DNA of 64,000 bases from Croceitalea rosinachiae (GTDB lineage: Bacteria > Bacteroidota > Bacteroidia > Flavobacteriales > Flavobacteriaceae): the NCBI RefSeq assembly GCF_031846445.1, contig NZ_JAVRHR010000002.1:372001-436000 (forward strand), given 5' to 3'. The position numbers and the translations under genes are program-made. Under the pieces are notes generated by a model. It ran no database searches. It saw only the letters and a program-made list of their open reading frames with translations, and was not told where the DNA came from. This document shows, in pieces, positions 45,326 to 52,738 of the stretch; positions within the stretch are counted from its first letter, which is position 1, and the number at the start of each line of letters is the position of its first letter.

Positions 45326-47926
45326 TTACTCCACCAATTCATTTTGGTTTCTAAATACAAGCTCTTCATCAAAGGAGTCTAACAATATGATACTCTCACT
45401 CTTGATAGTTTCCGCTAAAAGCTCTTTAGATAATTTATTCAAGACTTCTTTTTGAATTAACCTTTTTATAGGCCTTGCACCATAATTTGGGTCAAAACCT
45501 TTATTTGCCAAATAATCTATAGCCTCTTCAGTCGCATCTAACGTAATATGCTGATTTGATAGCATTTTTTTGAGTTGCTCTAATTGCAATCTTACAATTT
45601 GCTTGATATTGGCCCTATCTAAGGGTGTGAACATGATGATATCATCTATTCTATTTAAGAATTCTGGTCGAACTGTTTTTCGCAATAGACCCATCACTTC
45701 AACCTTTGCAGCCTCAGTTGCACTCTCTAAATCGATTTTGGTTTCGAATTTATCTTGAATGATATGGCTACCGATATTACTAGTCATGATGACAATTGAG
45801 TTTTTAAAGTCTGCTATTCTTCCTTTGTTGTCTGTAAGTCTGCCCTCATCCAAGGCTTGCAATAAAATATTGAATGTATCTGGGTGTGCTTTTTCAATCT
45901 CGTCCAATAATATTACAGAATATGGTCTTCTGCGGACTGCTTCCGTCAATTGTCCTCCTTCGTCGTAACCAACGTAGCCAGGGGGTGCACCTATAAGCCT
46001 GCTTACCGAATGCCGCTCTTGATACTCGCTCATATCAATTCTTGTCATGGCATTTTCATCATCGAATAAATAAGATGCCAGTGTTTTGGCCAGTTCAGTT
46101 TTTCCTACACCCGTTGTACCCAGAAAAAGGAAAGAACCAATAGGTTTTTTTGCATCTTGTAAACCAGTTCTACTTCTTCTGATAGCATCTGAAACTGCTT
46201 CAATAGCTTCTTCTTGACCTACAACTCTTTGGTGCAAAACGTTTTCTAACTCTAATAGCTTTTGGCGTTCACTTTGAAGCATCTTTGTCACTGGAATTCC
46301 CGTCCATTTCGCCACTACCTCCGCAATATCTTCGTTAGTGACTTCTTCTTTGATTAAGGTACTCGACTTTTGTTGTACTTGAAGCTCCCTATTTAATTTT
46401 TCTAGTTGTTCTTGAGCTTCTTTTATTTTGCCATAGCGCAATTCTGCAACTTTACCATACTCACCATTGCGTTCGGCTTTTTCAGCTTCAAGTTTATAAT
46501 TTTCAATATCCTGTTTTGTTTTTTGGATATTATCCACTACAGATTTTTCACTTTCCCATTTTGCAAAAATCTCGTTTCTTTCTTCTTTTATATTGGCCAG
46601 TTCAAGATTTAGAGATTTTAATTTTTGATCGTCTTTTTCTCGTTTAATAGCCTCAATTTCAATTTCCAACTGCATAATTCTTCTGTCCAGTGAATCTAGT
46701 TCCTCTGGCTTTGAATTGATTTCCATTCTGAGTTTTGATGCAGCTTCATCAATTAAGTCGATTGCCTTATCTGGCAAAAATCGATTAGTGATATAACGTT
46801 GTGATAATTCTACAGCAGAAATAATGGCCTCATCTTTGATTCTTACCTTGTGATGTGCTTCATACTTATCTTTTATACCTCTTAGAATAGATATGGCACT
46901 CTCAATATCGGGTTCATCGACCATTACTTTTTGAAAACGCCTTTCAAGAGCCTTATCTTTTTCAAAATATTTTTGATATTCATCTAGTGTAGTGGCGCCA
47001 ATTGCCCTTAGTTCGCCTCTTGCCAGTGCAGGTTTAAGAATGTTTGCGGCATCCATTGCTCCTTGGCCTCCGCCGGCACCTACTAATGTATGTATTTCAT
47101 CAATGAACAAAACAATATCCCCATCAGATGTGGTAACTTCTTTGATTACTGCTTTCAGTCGTTCTTCAAATTCGCCTTTGTATTTAGCACCAGCAATTAA
47201 GGCTCCCATATCTAGAGAGTAAATAATTTTCTCTTTTAGATTTTCGGGCACATCGCCCTGTACTATCCTATGGGCCAGCCCTTCTGCAATGGCCGTTTTA
47301 CCTACTCCAGGTTCACCTACCAGCATAGGGTTGTTTTTAGTTCTTCGAGATAATATTTGCAAAATTCTTCTGATTTCTTCATCACGGCCAATTACCGGAT
47401 CAAGTTTGCCCGAATCTGCAAGGCTATTTAGGTTTTTTGCGTATTTATCTAATGAATTGTAAGTTTCTTCTGCACTTTGAGAGCTTACCCGATTACCCTT
47501 TCTTAGTTCTTGAATGGCGGTAGTCAAGTCTTTTTCATTTACCCCATTATCTTTTAAGATTTGGGCAATCTTACTTTTAGATTTTAGAATAGCAATCAAT
47601 AAATGCTCGATGGAAACATATTCATCTTGCATTTTTTTTGCTATGACAATAGATTCATTAACAGTTTTAGAAGCCTCCCTTGACAGCATAATATCTCCTC
47701 CAGAAACTTTTGGGAAACTTTGCAGTTCTTTTTCTAAAACCTGATGCAAAAGTTGTGTATTGACATGGAGCTTTTTTAAAAGAAATGGTAATACATTTTC
47801 ATCTACCTGATTAATGGCTTTAAATAGGTGCTCATTTTCAATTTGTTGATGTCCAAAACCTTGTGCAATCAGTTGTGCTTGCTGCACGGCCTCTTGTGAT
47901 TTTATAGTGAAATTATTAAAGTTCAT
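45326..47926 (-). CDS. clpB: ATP-dependent disaggregase ClpB
   Basis: Hexameric chaperone that pulls proteins out of aggregates together with DnaK. The 866-residue protein has the N-domain repeats (1-145), AAA+ module 1 with Walker A GEPGVGKT and Walker B VLFIDEIHTL, the long coiled-coil middle domain (about 410-530) that marks ClpB rather than ClpA/C, and AAA+ module 2 with GTTGVGKT and VILLDEIEKAH. It has no ClpP-binding loop that I can see. A short inverted repeat lies upstream; I see no CIRCE element. Confidence 0.97.
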   Translation of the reverse strand: MNFNNFTIKSQEAVQQAQLIAQGFGHQQIENEHLFKAINQVDENVLPFLLKKLHVNTQLLHQVLEKELQSFPKVSGGDIMLSREASKTVNESIVIAKKMQDEYVSIEHLLIAILKSKSKIAQILKDNGVNEKDLTTAIQELRKGNRVSSQSAEETYNSLDKYAKNLNSLADSGKLDPVIGRDEEIRRILQILSRRTKNNPMLVGEPGVGKTAIAEGLAHRIVQGDVPENLKEKIIYSLDMGALIAGAKYKGEFEERLKAVIKEVTTSDGDIVLFIDEIHTLVGAGGGQGAMDAANILKPALARGELRAIGATTLDEYQKYFEKDKALERRFQKVMVDEPDIESAISILRGIKDKYEAHHKVRIKDEAIISAVELSQRYITNRFLPDKAIDLIDEAASKLRMEINSKPEELDSLDRRIMQLEIEIEAIKREKDDQKLKSLNLELANIKEERNEIFAKWESEKSVVDNIQKTKQDIENYKLEAEKAERNGEYGKVAELRYGKIKEAQEQLEKLNRELQVQQKSSTLIKEEVTNEDIAEVVAKWTGIPVTKMLQSERQKLLELENVLHQRVVGQEEAIEAVSDAIRRSRTGLQDAKKPIGSFLFLGTTGVGKTELAKTLASYLFDDENAMTRIDMSEYQERHSVSRLIGAPPGYVGYDEGGQLTEAVRRRPYSVILLDEIEKAHPDTFNILLQALDEGRLTDNKGRIADFKNSIVIMTSNIGSHIIQDKFETKIDLESATEAAKVEVMGLLRKTVRPEFLNRIDDIIMFTPLDRANIKQIVRLQLEQLKKMLSNQHITLDATEEAIDYLANKGFDPNYGARPIKRLIQKEVLNKLSKELLAETIKSESIILLDSFDEELVFRNQNELVE

Positions 47927-47993
47927 TTTTATTTTTTATAACAGAATTTCAATAATCTTACCATAATTATAAAACAGTCAAAATGTCGCTAAA

Positions 47994-48011
47994 GTCCTTA
48001 AAACAAAGGAC
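47994..48011. repeat. Inverted repeat GTCCTT-N6-AAGGAC between clpB and ytxJ
   Basis: Six-base arms around AAAACA, in the 142-base gap between two divergent stress-related genes. It lies about 68 bases upstream of clpB and just before the -33 box of ytxJ. It might be a regulator site; no consensus I know fits. Confidence 0.4.
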
Positions 48012-48031
48012 ATTTCGTCAGTTTGTAAGAA

Positions 48032-48064
48032 ATATCAAATTACGCGACAGAACTCTTAAATTTG
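48032..48064 (+). promoter_or_regulatory. Promoter TTTG-N21-TAAATTTG of ytxJ
   Basis: TTTG at 48032-48035 and TAAATTTG at 48057-48064. The -7 element ends four bases before the ATG at 48069, so the message is probably leaderless. Confidence 0.68.
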
Positions 48065-48068
48065 CACT

Positions 48069-48461
48069 ATGGGATTATTCAATGATTTATTTGGGGCTAA
48101 ATCAGATTTAAAAAAAGAAAAGAGGAGCTTACCTTGGGTACCTTTGACTTCTAAGGAACAACTAGCTACCATTATCGAAAAATCAAAATCAAGACCCCAA
48201 GCAATTTTTAAGCATTCGACGACATGTGGTATCAGTAGAATGGTATTGAATATGTTTACGGATAACTATGCTACGAATAGTGATCAAATAGACATTTACT
48301 TTTTAGACCTGCATGCGTACCGAGATGTTTCTAATGAAGTTGGTATACGCTTTCAAGTACTTCATCAATCACCTCAATTACTTATAATCAAGAACGGTGT
48401 TGCGGTGTCCCACGCTTCTCATGGAGCAATTTCAGAAGTAGACTTAGAACAATACGTATAA
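48069..48461 (+). CDS. ytxJ: Bacilliredoxin-like protein YtxJ
   Basis: A 130-residue thioredoxin-fold protein of the YtxJ family, linked to removal of bacillithiol from proteins. The single active-site cysteine is Cys53 in HSTTCGISRMV, with no second Cys in the motif, as in monothiol bacilliredoxins. HQSPQLLIIKNG supplies the cis-Pro loop. It implies that this organism makes bacillithiol, which fits many Flavobacteria. It is divergent from clpB. No in-frame alternative start exists between the ATG and the conserved part. Confidence 0.88.
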   Translation: MGLFNDLFGAKSDLKKEKRSLPWVPLTSKEQLATIIEKSKSRPQAIFKHSTTCGISRMVLNMFTDNYATNSDQIDIYFLDLHAYRDVSNEVGIRFQVLHQSPQLLIIKNGVAVSHASHGAISEVDLEQYV

Positions 48462-48466
48462 AAAAA

Positions 48467-48486
48467 GCCCTGCTTTTAAACAGGGC
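48467..48486 (-). terminator. Rho-independent terminator of the - strand lipoprotein gene
   Basis: GCCCTG and CAGGGC pair around an eight-base loop. On the minus strand the stem is followed by a run of seven T, so it ends the gene at 48493. On the + strand the U-tract is poor. Confidence 0.7.
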
Positions 48487-48492
48487 CTTAAT

Positions 48493-49677
48493 TTAGTTGA
48501 AGTTGTTTCTCCTCACAATGTCTTTTAGTCGAGCTTTTAAGTCTTCACCGGCATCATAAACCATTTGTTCATTTGATGGAAATGGGACCGCCGCCAAATC
48601 TAATAATGCAACTAAACTATTATCTAAAGCCCTTCTATCACCTTGATAATTAGCATATATATGCTCAAAAATGAATTCACTTGAAAGTGGATATGAATTC
48701 ACCACCTGACCACTTTGTAAATCCTTAAAGTTGACCTTTGCACCAATCTGTGCAGTTTTCAATTGTGTATATCTGTAAAAATCACATTTAACCGTTCTGA
48801 ATTTGTCAACCTTGATATCATTACCTAAACTATCTTTCGCTACATTTCCGTTCTGATCAAGAGCATACTCAAACCCATCTTTGATTTGTTTTTCTTTTAT
48901 GATCTGAGTTTCATTGACCTGTTCAGGTGAAATATTAATTTCTTTAAAATCAAGCTGAAGCGCATAATCATAGGTGATATTTTCAATAGGGTTTGAATGA
49001 AAAGTTGCCCAAAAATTATTTATACCGTACGTATTAAAATCGAGTAATTCTTCTTCCAATCGCTTTGGAATAATCTGCTCGGTATCATTTTGAACTTCAA
49101 TCTTTACATAGTCCAATCCTTTTTGATAGGCTTCATCCATTTTAACCGCTGTGTCGTAATACCCCGGATTAATATCATTCAAATACTTCAATTCATCATA
49201 TGCCTGTCTATAATCTAGTTTATTTGATGCATTGCTCAACAAATCTGTTGCATTAGCATATAAATATTCAGATAATGAAGATTTTGTTTGAAGAATCTTA
49301 GAATCATAGTTCTTCATTACAAAGCTTGCATCTCTATTTTCATCATAAACTGGTAATGGCAAGAGTGGTGTAATTCTTTCTTGAAACTTTTTAAGTGTAA
49401 GATATCCATTATAGATCTTCTCAAGATTAGCCGGGTTGCCATCGTTTTCTAAAAAAGCTATTTTTTCGGCCTCTCTGTTTGCGTTTTTGGCAAAAGCTTC
49501 TTCAAGCATCAGCACGTATTTTTGATTTCCTTTTTTAGTCTTGTTATTTGCTAACTCTTTAAGCGCCTTGTTTATAGCAGTAGTATAGTTACCACTATTG
49601 ATGGCTTCTTGAGTTTTCTTTGCACCACCACAGGCCAATAACACAAATAATATACTAATGAGTAATAATTTTTTCAT
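48493..49677 (-). CDS. Lipoprotein of unknown function, possible helical repeats
   Basis: A 394-residue lipoprotein once the start is set at 49677 (MKKLLLISILFVLLAC, lipobox LLAC); an ATG at 49725 would put 16 polar residues before the signal. The N-terminal part (INSGNYTTAINKALKELANNK) reads like a TPR-type helix pair, and further helices follow. A central part repeatedly mentions YALQLDFKEI and FEYALDQNGNVAKDSLG. I recognise no catalytic motif. It is probably held in the envelope. It is divergent from glyA across 236 bases. Confidence 0.75.
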   Translation of the reverse strand: MKKLLLISILFVLLACGGAKKTQEAINSGNYTTAINKALKELANNKTKKGNQKYVLMLEEAFAKNANREAEKIAFLENDGNPANLEKIYNGYLTLKKFQERITPLLPLPVYDENRDASFVMKNYDSKILQTKSSLSEYLYANATDLLSNASNKLDYRQAYDELKYLNDINPGYYDTAVKMDEAYQKGLDYVKIEVQNDTEQIIPKRLEEELLDFNTYGINNFWATFHSNPIENITYDYALQLDFKEINISPEQVNETQIIKEKQIKDGFEYALDQNGNVAKDSLGNDIKVDKFRTVKCDFYRYTQLKTAQIGAKVNFKDLQSGQVVNSYPLSSEFIFEHIYANYQGDRRALDNSLVALLDLAAVPFPSNEQMVYDAGEDLKARLKDIVRRNNFN

Positions 49678-49800
49678 GACTTTTGATTTTATGGTTATAT
49701 AGTAGGTTTTCAATTGCCGTGCCAAAAACCTTCTTTTGATTAACGAAAAAGAATAAAAACTAGTATATGTTTGTATAAATAATTGATTATTAGAGGGTTT

Positions 49801-49841
49801 GTGATTTTTTAAAATTGTTAATTTTTGTTTGATAAAATCAC
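49801..49841. repeat. Inverted repeat GTGATTTT-N25-AAAATCAC upstream of glyA
   Basis: Eight-base arms at 49801-49808 and 49834-49841; a smaller AAAATT-N3-AATTTT repeat lies inside. It is 73 bases upstream of the glyA ATG. A further TATGTTTG at 49766-49773 matches the -7 consensus, so a longer transcript could carry this as RNA structure. Function unknown. Confidence 0.45.
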
Positions 49842-49884
49842 ATAATAAAACTTTTTGTAACTAAAAATTGACCATTTCAATTTG

Positions 49885-49892
49885 TATTTTTG
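49885..49892 (+). promoter_or_regulatory. -7 promoter element TATTTTTG of glyA
   Basis: An exact TAnnTTTG match 21 bases before the glyA ATG, giving a leader of about 15 bases. The -33 spacing is not ideal. Confidence 0.5.
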
Positions 49893-49913
49893 AAGCTTAA
49901 TCAATAGTGAAAA

Positions 49914-51185
49914 ATGCAAAGAGACGAGCTTATATTTGACCTTATCCAAAAGGAAGCGGAACGACAAACACAAGGTATTGAACTTATTGCTTCTGAGAAT
50001 TTCACCAGTCCTCAGGTAATGGAAGCAGCAGGGTCTGTTCTTACCAACAAATATGCAGAAGGCTATCCTGGTAAGAGATACTATGGTGGCTGTGAAGTTG
50101 TTGATGAAGTTGAACAGCTAGCTATTGATAGAGCCAAAGAACTTTTTGGTGCTGCTTATGCCAATGTCCAACCACACTCGGGTTCTCAGGCAAATGCCTC
50201 GGTTTATCACGCTTGTTTACAGCCAGGTGATACCATTCTTGGGTTTGATTTATCACATGGTGGGCATTTGACACATGGTTCTCCCGTTAATTTTTCAGGA
50301 AAACTGTACAATCCAGTATTCTATGGTGTAGATGAGGAGATGGGTACTCTAAATTATGATAAGATTCAAGAGATTGCCGATAAAGAAAAACCCAAACTGA
50401 TTATTGCTGGAGCTTCTGCTTACTCTCGTGATATGGATTTTAAACGTTTTCGTGAAATAGCCGATAGTGTCAATGCCATTCTTTTGGCAGATATTTCACA
50501 TCCGGCCGGCCTGATAGCAAAAGGGATATTGAATGATCCGATACCATATTGTCATATTGTTACTACCACGACTCATAAGACCTTACGCGGACCAAGAGGA
50601 GGGTTAATTTTGATGGGGGAGAATTTCGAGAACCCATTTGGAATTAGACTAAAGAATGGCAATCTCCGTAAAATGTCTGCTTTATTAGATTTAGCTGTTT
50701 TTCCGGGCAACCAAGGGGGTCCGTTAGAACATATAATTGCAGCAAAAGCCGTGGCTTTTGGAGAAGCATTGTCTGATGATTTCTTGCATTATATGATTCA
50801 AGTAAAGAAGAATGCGGCCGCCATGGCAAAATCTTTTATGGATAAAGGTTATAAGGTGATTTCTGGTGGTACTGACAATCATATGATGTTGATTGATCTT
50901 CGAAACAAGAATATCACCGGAAAAGATGCTGAAAGGGTTTTGGAAATGGCAGATATTACAGCTAATAAGAATATGGTACCCTTTGATACGCAATCGCCAT
51001 TTGTTACTTCTGGTATTCGATTTGGAACGCCTGCTATAACTACACGAGGGCTCGTGGAGTCAGATATGGAAGTTATTGTTGATTATATTGATGAGATAAT
51101 AACAAACCCTGAAGATGAAATATTAATTAAATCGGTCAAAGCTAAAGTAAACCAACTAATGGGGGAACTATCATTATTTAAATAG
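49914..51185 (+). CDS. glyA: Serine hydroxymethyltransferase GlyA
   Basis: Interconverts serine and glycine with tetrahydrofolate, the main source of one-carbon units. The 423-residue PLP enzyme has IELIASENFTSPQVMEAAGS (in part), YAEGYPGKRYYGG, the PLP-lysine Lys222 in TTTTHKTLRGPRGG, and the C-terminal SPFVTSGIRFGTPAITTRG block. Everything expected is present. It has its own promoter region and converges on a hypothetical gene with an eight-base gap. Confidence 0.97.
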   Translation: MQRDELIFDLIQKEAERQTQGIELIASENFTSPQVMEAAGSVLTNKYAEGYPGKRYYGGCEVVDEVEQLAIDRAKELFGAAYANVQPHSGSQANASVYHACLQPGDTILGFDLSHGGHLTHGSPVNFSGKLYNPVFYGVDEEMGTLNYDKIQEIADKEKPKLIIAGASAYSRDMDFKRFREIADSVNAILLADISHPAGLIAKGILNDPIPYCHIVTTTTHKTLRGPRGGLILMGENFENPFGIRLKNGNLRKMSALLDLAVFPGNQGGPLEHIIAAKAVAFGEALSDDFLHYMIQVKKNAAAMAKSFMDKGYKVISGGTDNHMMLIDLRNKNITGKDAERVLEMADITANKNMVPFDTQSPFVTSGIRFGTPAITTRGLVESDMEVIVDYIDEIITNPEDEILIKSVKAKVNQLMGELSLFK

Positions 51186-51192
51186 TTGGTTT

Positions 51193-51855
51193 TTATTGGT
51201 TTAAAAGGAAAAAATCACCTTCGTCGATTATTGATTTATTTTTTAAATCATAGATTGCAGAATCTATATTAGATTCAAAATAAAGACCCCAAAAGTCAAA
51301 ATAATCAGTTTTTGATTTGGTCGTGCTTACCATGCTTTTGATGACATCTTGCTCTTGTTCTTCGAACACGGGTATAAAGATTTCATAGGGCATCTCTGTT
51401 AAGCCTTTGGTAAAATGCACAAAGTTTTCGCTTACGTGACATAATATATTACCAAGCTGGTCAGGCACACTACGGTTATATATTTTAGTAATAATGATAG
51501 AGGTATCTTTTAAATTAATTGATAGTTCTGCTATATCAACATTAATTCCGTTTTCTTCAGAGAGATTAAAAAGTGCTGTTTGAAATGGAGACGCTTTAAA
51601 CGTTTTAGACTTTGATGTATAAAAACTGCCCCAATTGCCATTGTTTAGATAGAAGAGACTTTCTGTAAGCCCAAAATTACAATCAAGTTCAATAACTAAA
51701 TCAATGGTATTTTCTTTATTGAGAGTTTCTCTAACGGTGGCATTTGCAAAAAAATCACGTTCCAAATGATTTTTAAAAGTATGAAGACCAAATAAGCCTT
51801 TAAGTTGTTTTCCATACTCAGAAGAGCTTTGGTTATTTTGGTTTTGATCAGACAT
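51193..51855 (-). CDS. Conserved hypothetical cytoplasmic protein
   Basis: I do not recognise this 220-residue protein. The start at 51855 (MSDQNQNNQSSSEYGKQL) is preferred over 51873. There is no signal or membrane segment. The N-terminus is polar and probably disordered; the rest is mixed alpha/beta and acidic. Notable segments are LVIELDCNFGLTESLFY and YFDFWGLYFESNIDSAIYDL. It lies between glyA and the signalling genes, on the strand of the latter but separated from them by a hairpin. Confidence 0.65.
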   Translation of the reverse strand: MSDQNQNNQSSSEYGKQLKGLFGLHTFKNHLERDFFANATVRETLNKENTIDLVIELDCNFGLTESLFYLNNGNWGSFYTSKSKTFKASPFQTALFNLSEENGINVDIAELSINLKDTSIIITKIYNRSVPDQLGNILCHVSENFVHFTKGLTEMPYEIFIPVFEEQEQDVIKSMVSTTKSKTDYFDFWGLYFESNIDSAIYDLKNKSIIDEGDFFLLNQ

Positions 51856-51918
51856 AATTAACAGTTCTAACATTAGTTCAATCGAAGTTAGAATGATTAT
51901 TCTGAGGCATACTGCATG

Positions 51919-51943
51919 AAAACCACAAAAAATTTGTGGTTTT
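51919..51943 (-). terminator. Hairpin, probable terminator of the LuxR-type regulator gene
   Basis: A perfect 11-bp stem AAAACCACAAA / TTTGTGGTTTT with a three-base loop, 108 bases downstream of the stop at 52052 on the minus strand. The tail is TTTT then CATGC, so it may be modest. It ends the kinase-regulator unit before the hypothetical gene. Confidence 0.55.
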
Positions 51944-52051
51944 GTCTAATTTCGAATCAAATTATGTTAAATTTATGTTAAAAATAAATTTTAAACTTGG
52001 AATGCTTAAATTCAATACTGAATAGTCTTTTTTCTAGCCTGAAGTGATTGT

Positions 52052-52720
52052 TTAAATAAAGCCCCTATTTTTTGCTGCAACAATAAGTGCTAAATCATTC
52101 TCTTTTTCGGTGCCAAAAATAGATTTTAAGTGTCTCTTTCGGTTTTCAATGGACGAGTTAGAAAGTTCAATATATTTTTCAAGATCTTTAGTTTTTGTGC
52201 CTATAGATAAATGGTACAAGATCTTTTTGTCATTGGCATCTAAAGTAATGTCATTAGACATTTTCTTTCTAATCGCGCCCAAAGCCTTTGAAGAATAATA
52301 CGGAGGATCAAAAATTACAGTTTTTACCGCTTGCTCTAAAGATTTGGGGTCAATATCTGTTTTGACCATATAGCCGTCGGGATCAACCGATTTTAATATG
52401 CTATTAATTCTATAGTTGTCACTAAACGACGACATAAAAATAATTTTTGATTCGGGTATAAGCTTGCGAGCTAGTATACCTAAATCTTCACCATTATGCG
52501 GTTGCTTTTCATTTGGTGGAAAAAGTTGAACATCTAAAAAGATGATATCGTATTTAAAAGAATGTAAAGAATCTTCTATCTTTTGTTTACCGGCATCATA
52601 GGTGTTCGCAGTATCAACAATGATATTATAATCTTCAAAAACAATACGTTCAAGAATAAACTTATACCCTAACATGGTCATTTCATGATCATCGACAGCT
52701 AAAATTCGAAGGGTTTTCAT
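52052..52720 (-). CDS. NarL/LuxR-family response regulator
   Basis: A 222-residue regulator starting MKTLRILAVDDHEMTMLGYKF, with the acidic pair VDDHE, phospho-acceptor Asp in IIFLDVQL (residue 63 from this start), and the conserved Lys in GYMVKTDI. The C-terminal LuxR-type helix-turn-helix (KILYHLSIGTKTKDLEKYIELS, in part) is recognisable but divergent. It lies 18 bases after the TPR histidine kinase gene, its likely partner. A two-codon longer start (52726) is possible. Confidence 0.85.
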   Translation of the reverse strand: MKTLRILAVDDHEMTMLGYKFILERIVFEDYNIIVDTANTYDAGKQKIEDSLHSFKYDIIFLDVQLFPPNEKQPHNGEDLGILARKLIPESKIIFMSSFSDNYRINSILKSVDPDGYMVKTDIDPKSLEQAVKTVIFDPPYYSSKALGAIRKKMSNDITLDANDKKILYHLSIGTKTKDLEKYIELSNSSIENRKRHLKSIFGTEKENDLALIVAAKNRGFI

Positions 52721-52738
52721 ACACAATATAGTTAGATG

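Noticed and set aside
46406..46612. 68-codon + strand frame with a hydrophobic product
   Set aside because: It is antisense to the clpB coiled-coil region; Phe/Ile-rich product results from reversed Lys/Glu codons.
47927..48068. CIRCE/HrcA element upstream of clpB
   Set aside because: The 9-base arms TTAGCACTC/GAGTGCTAA are not present.
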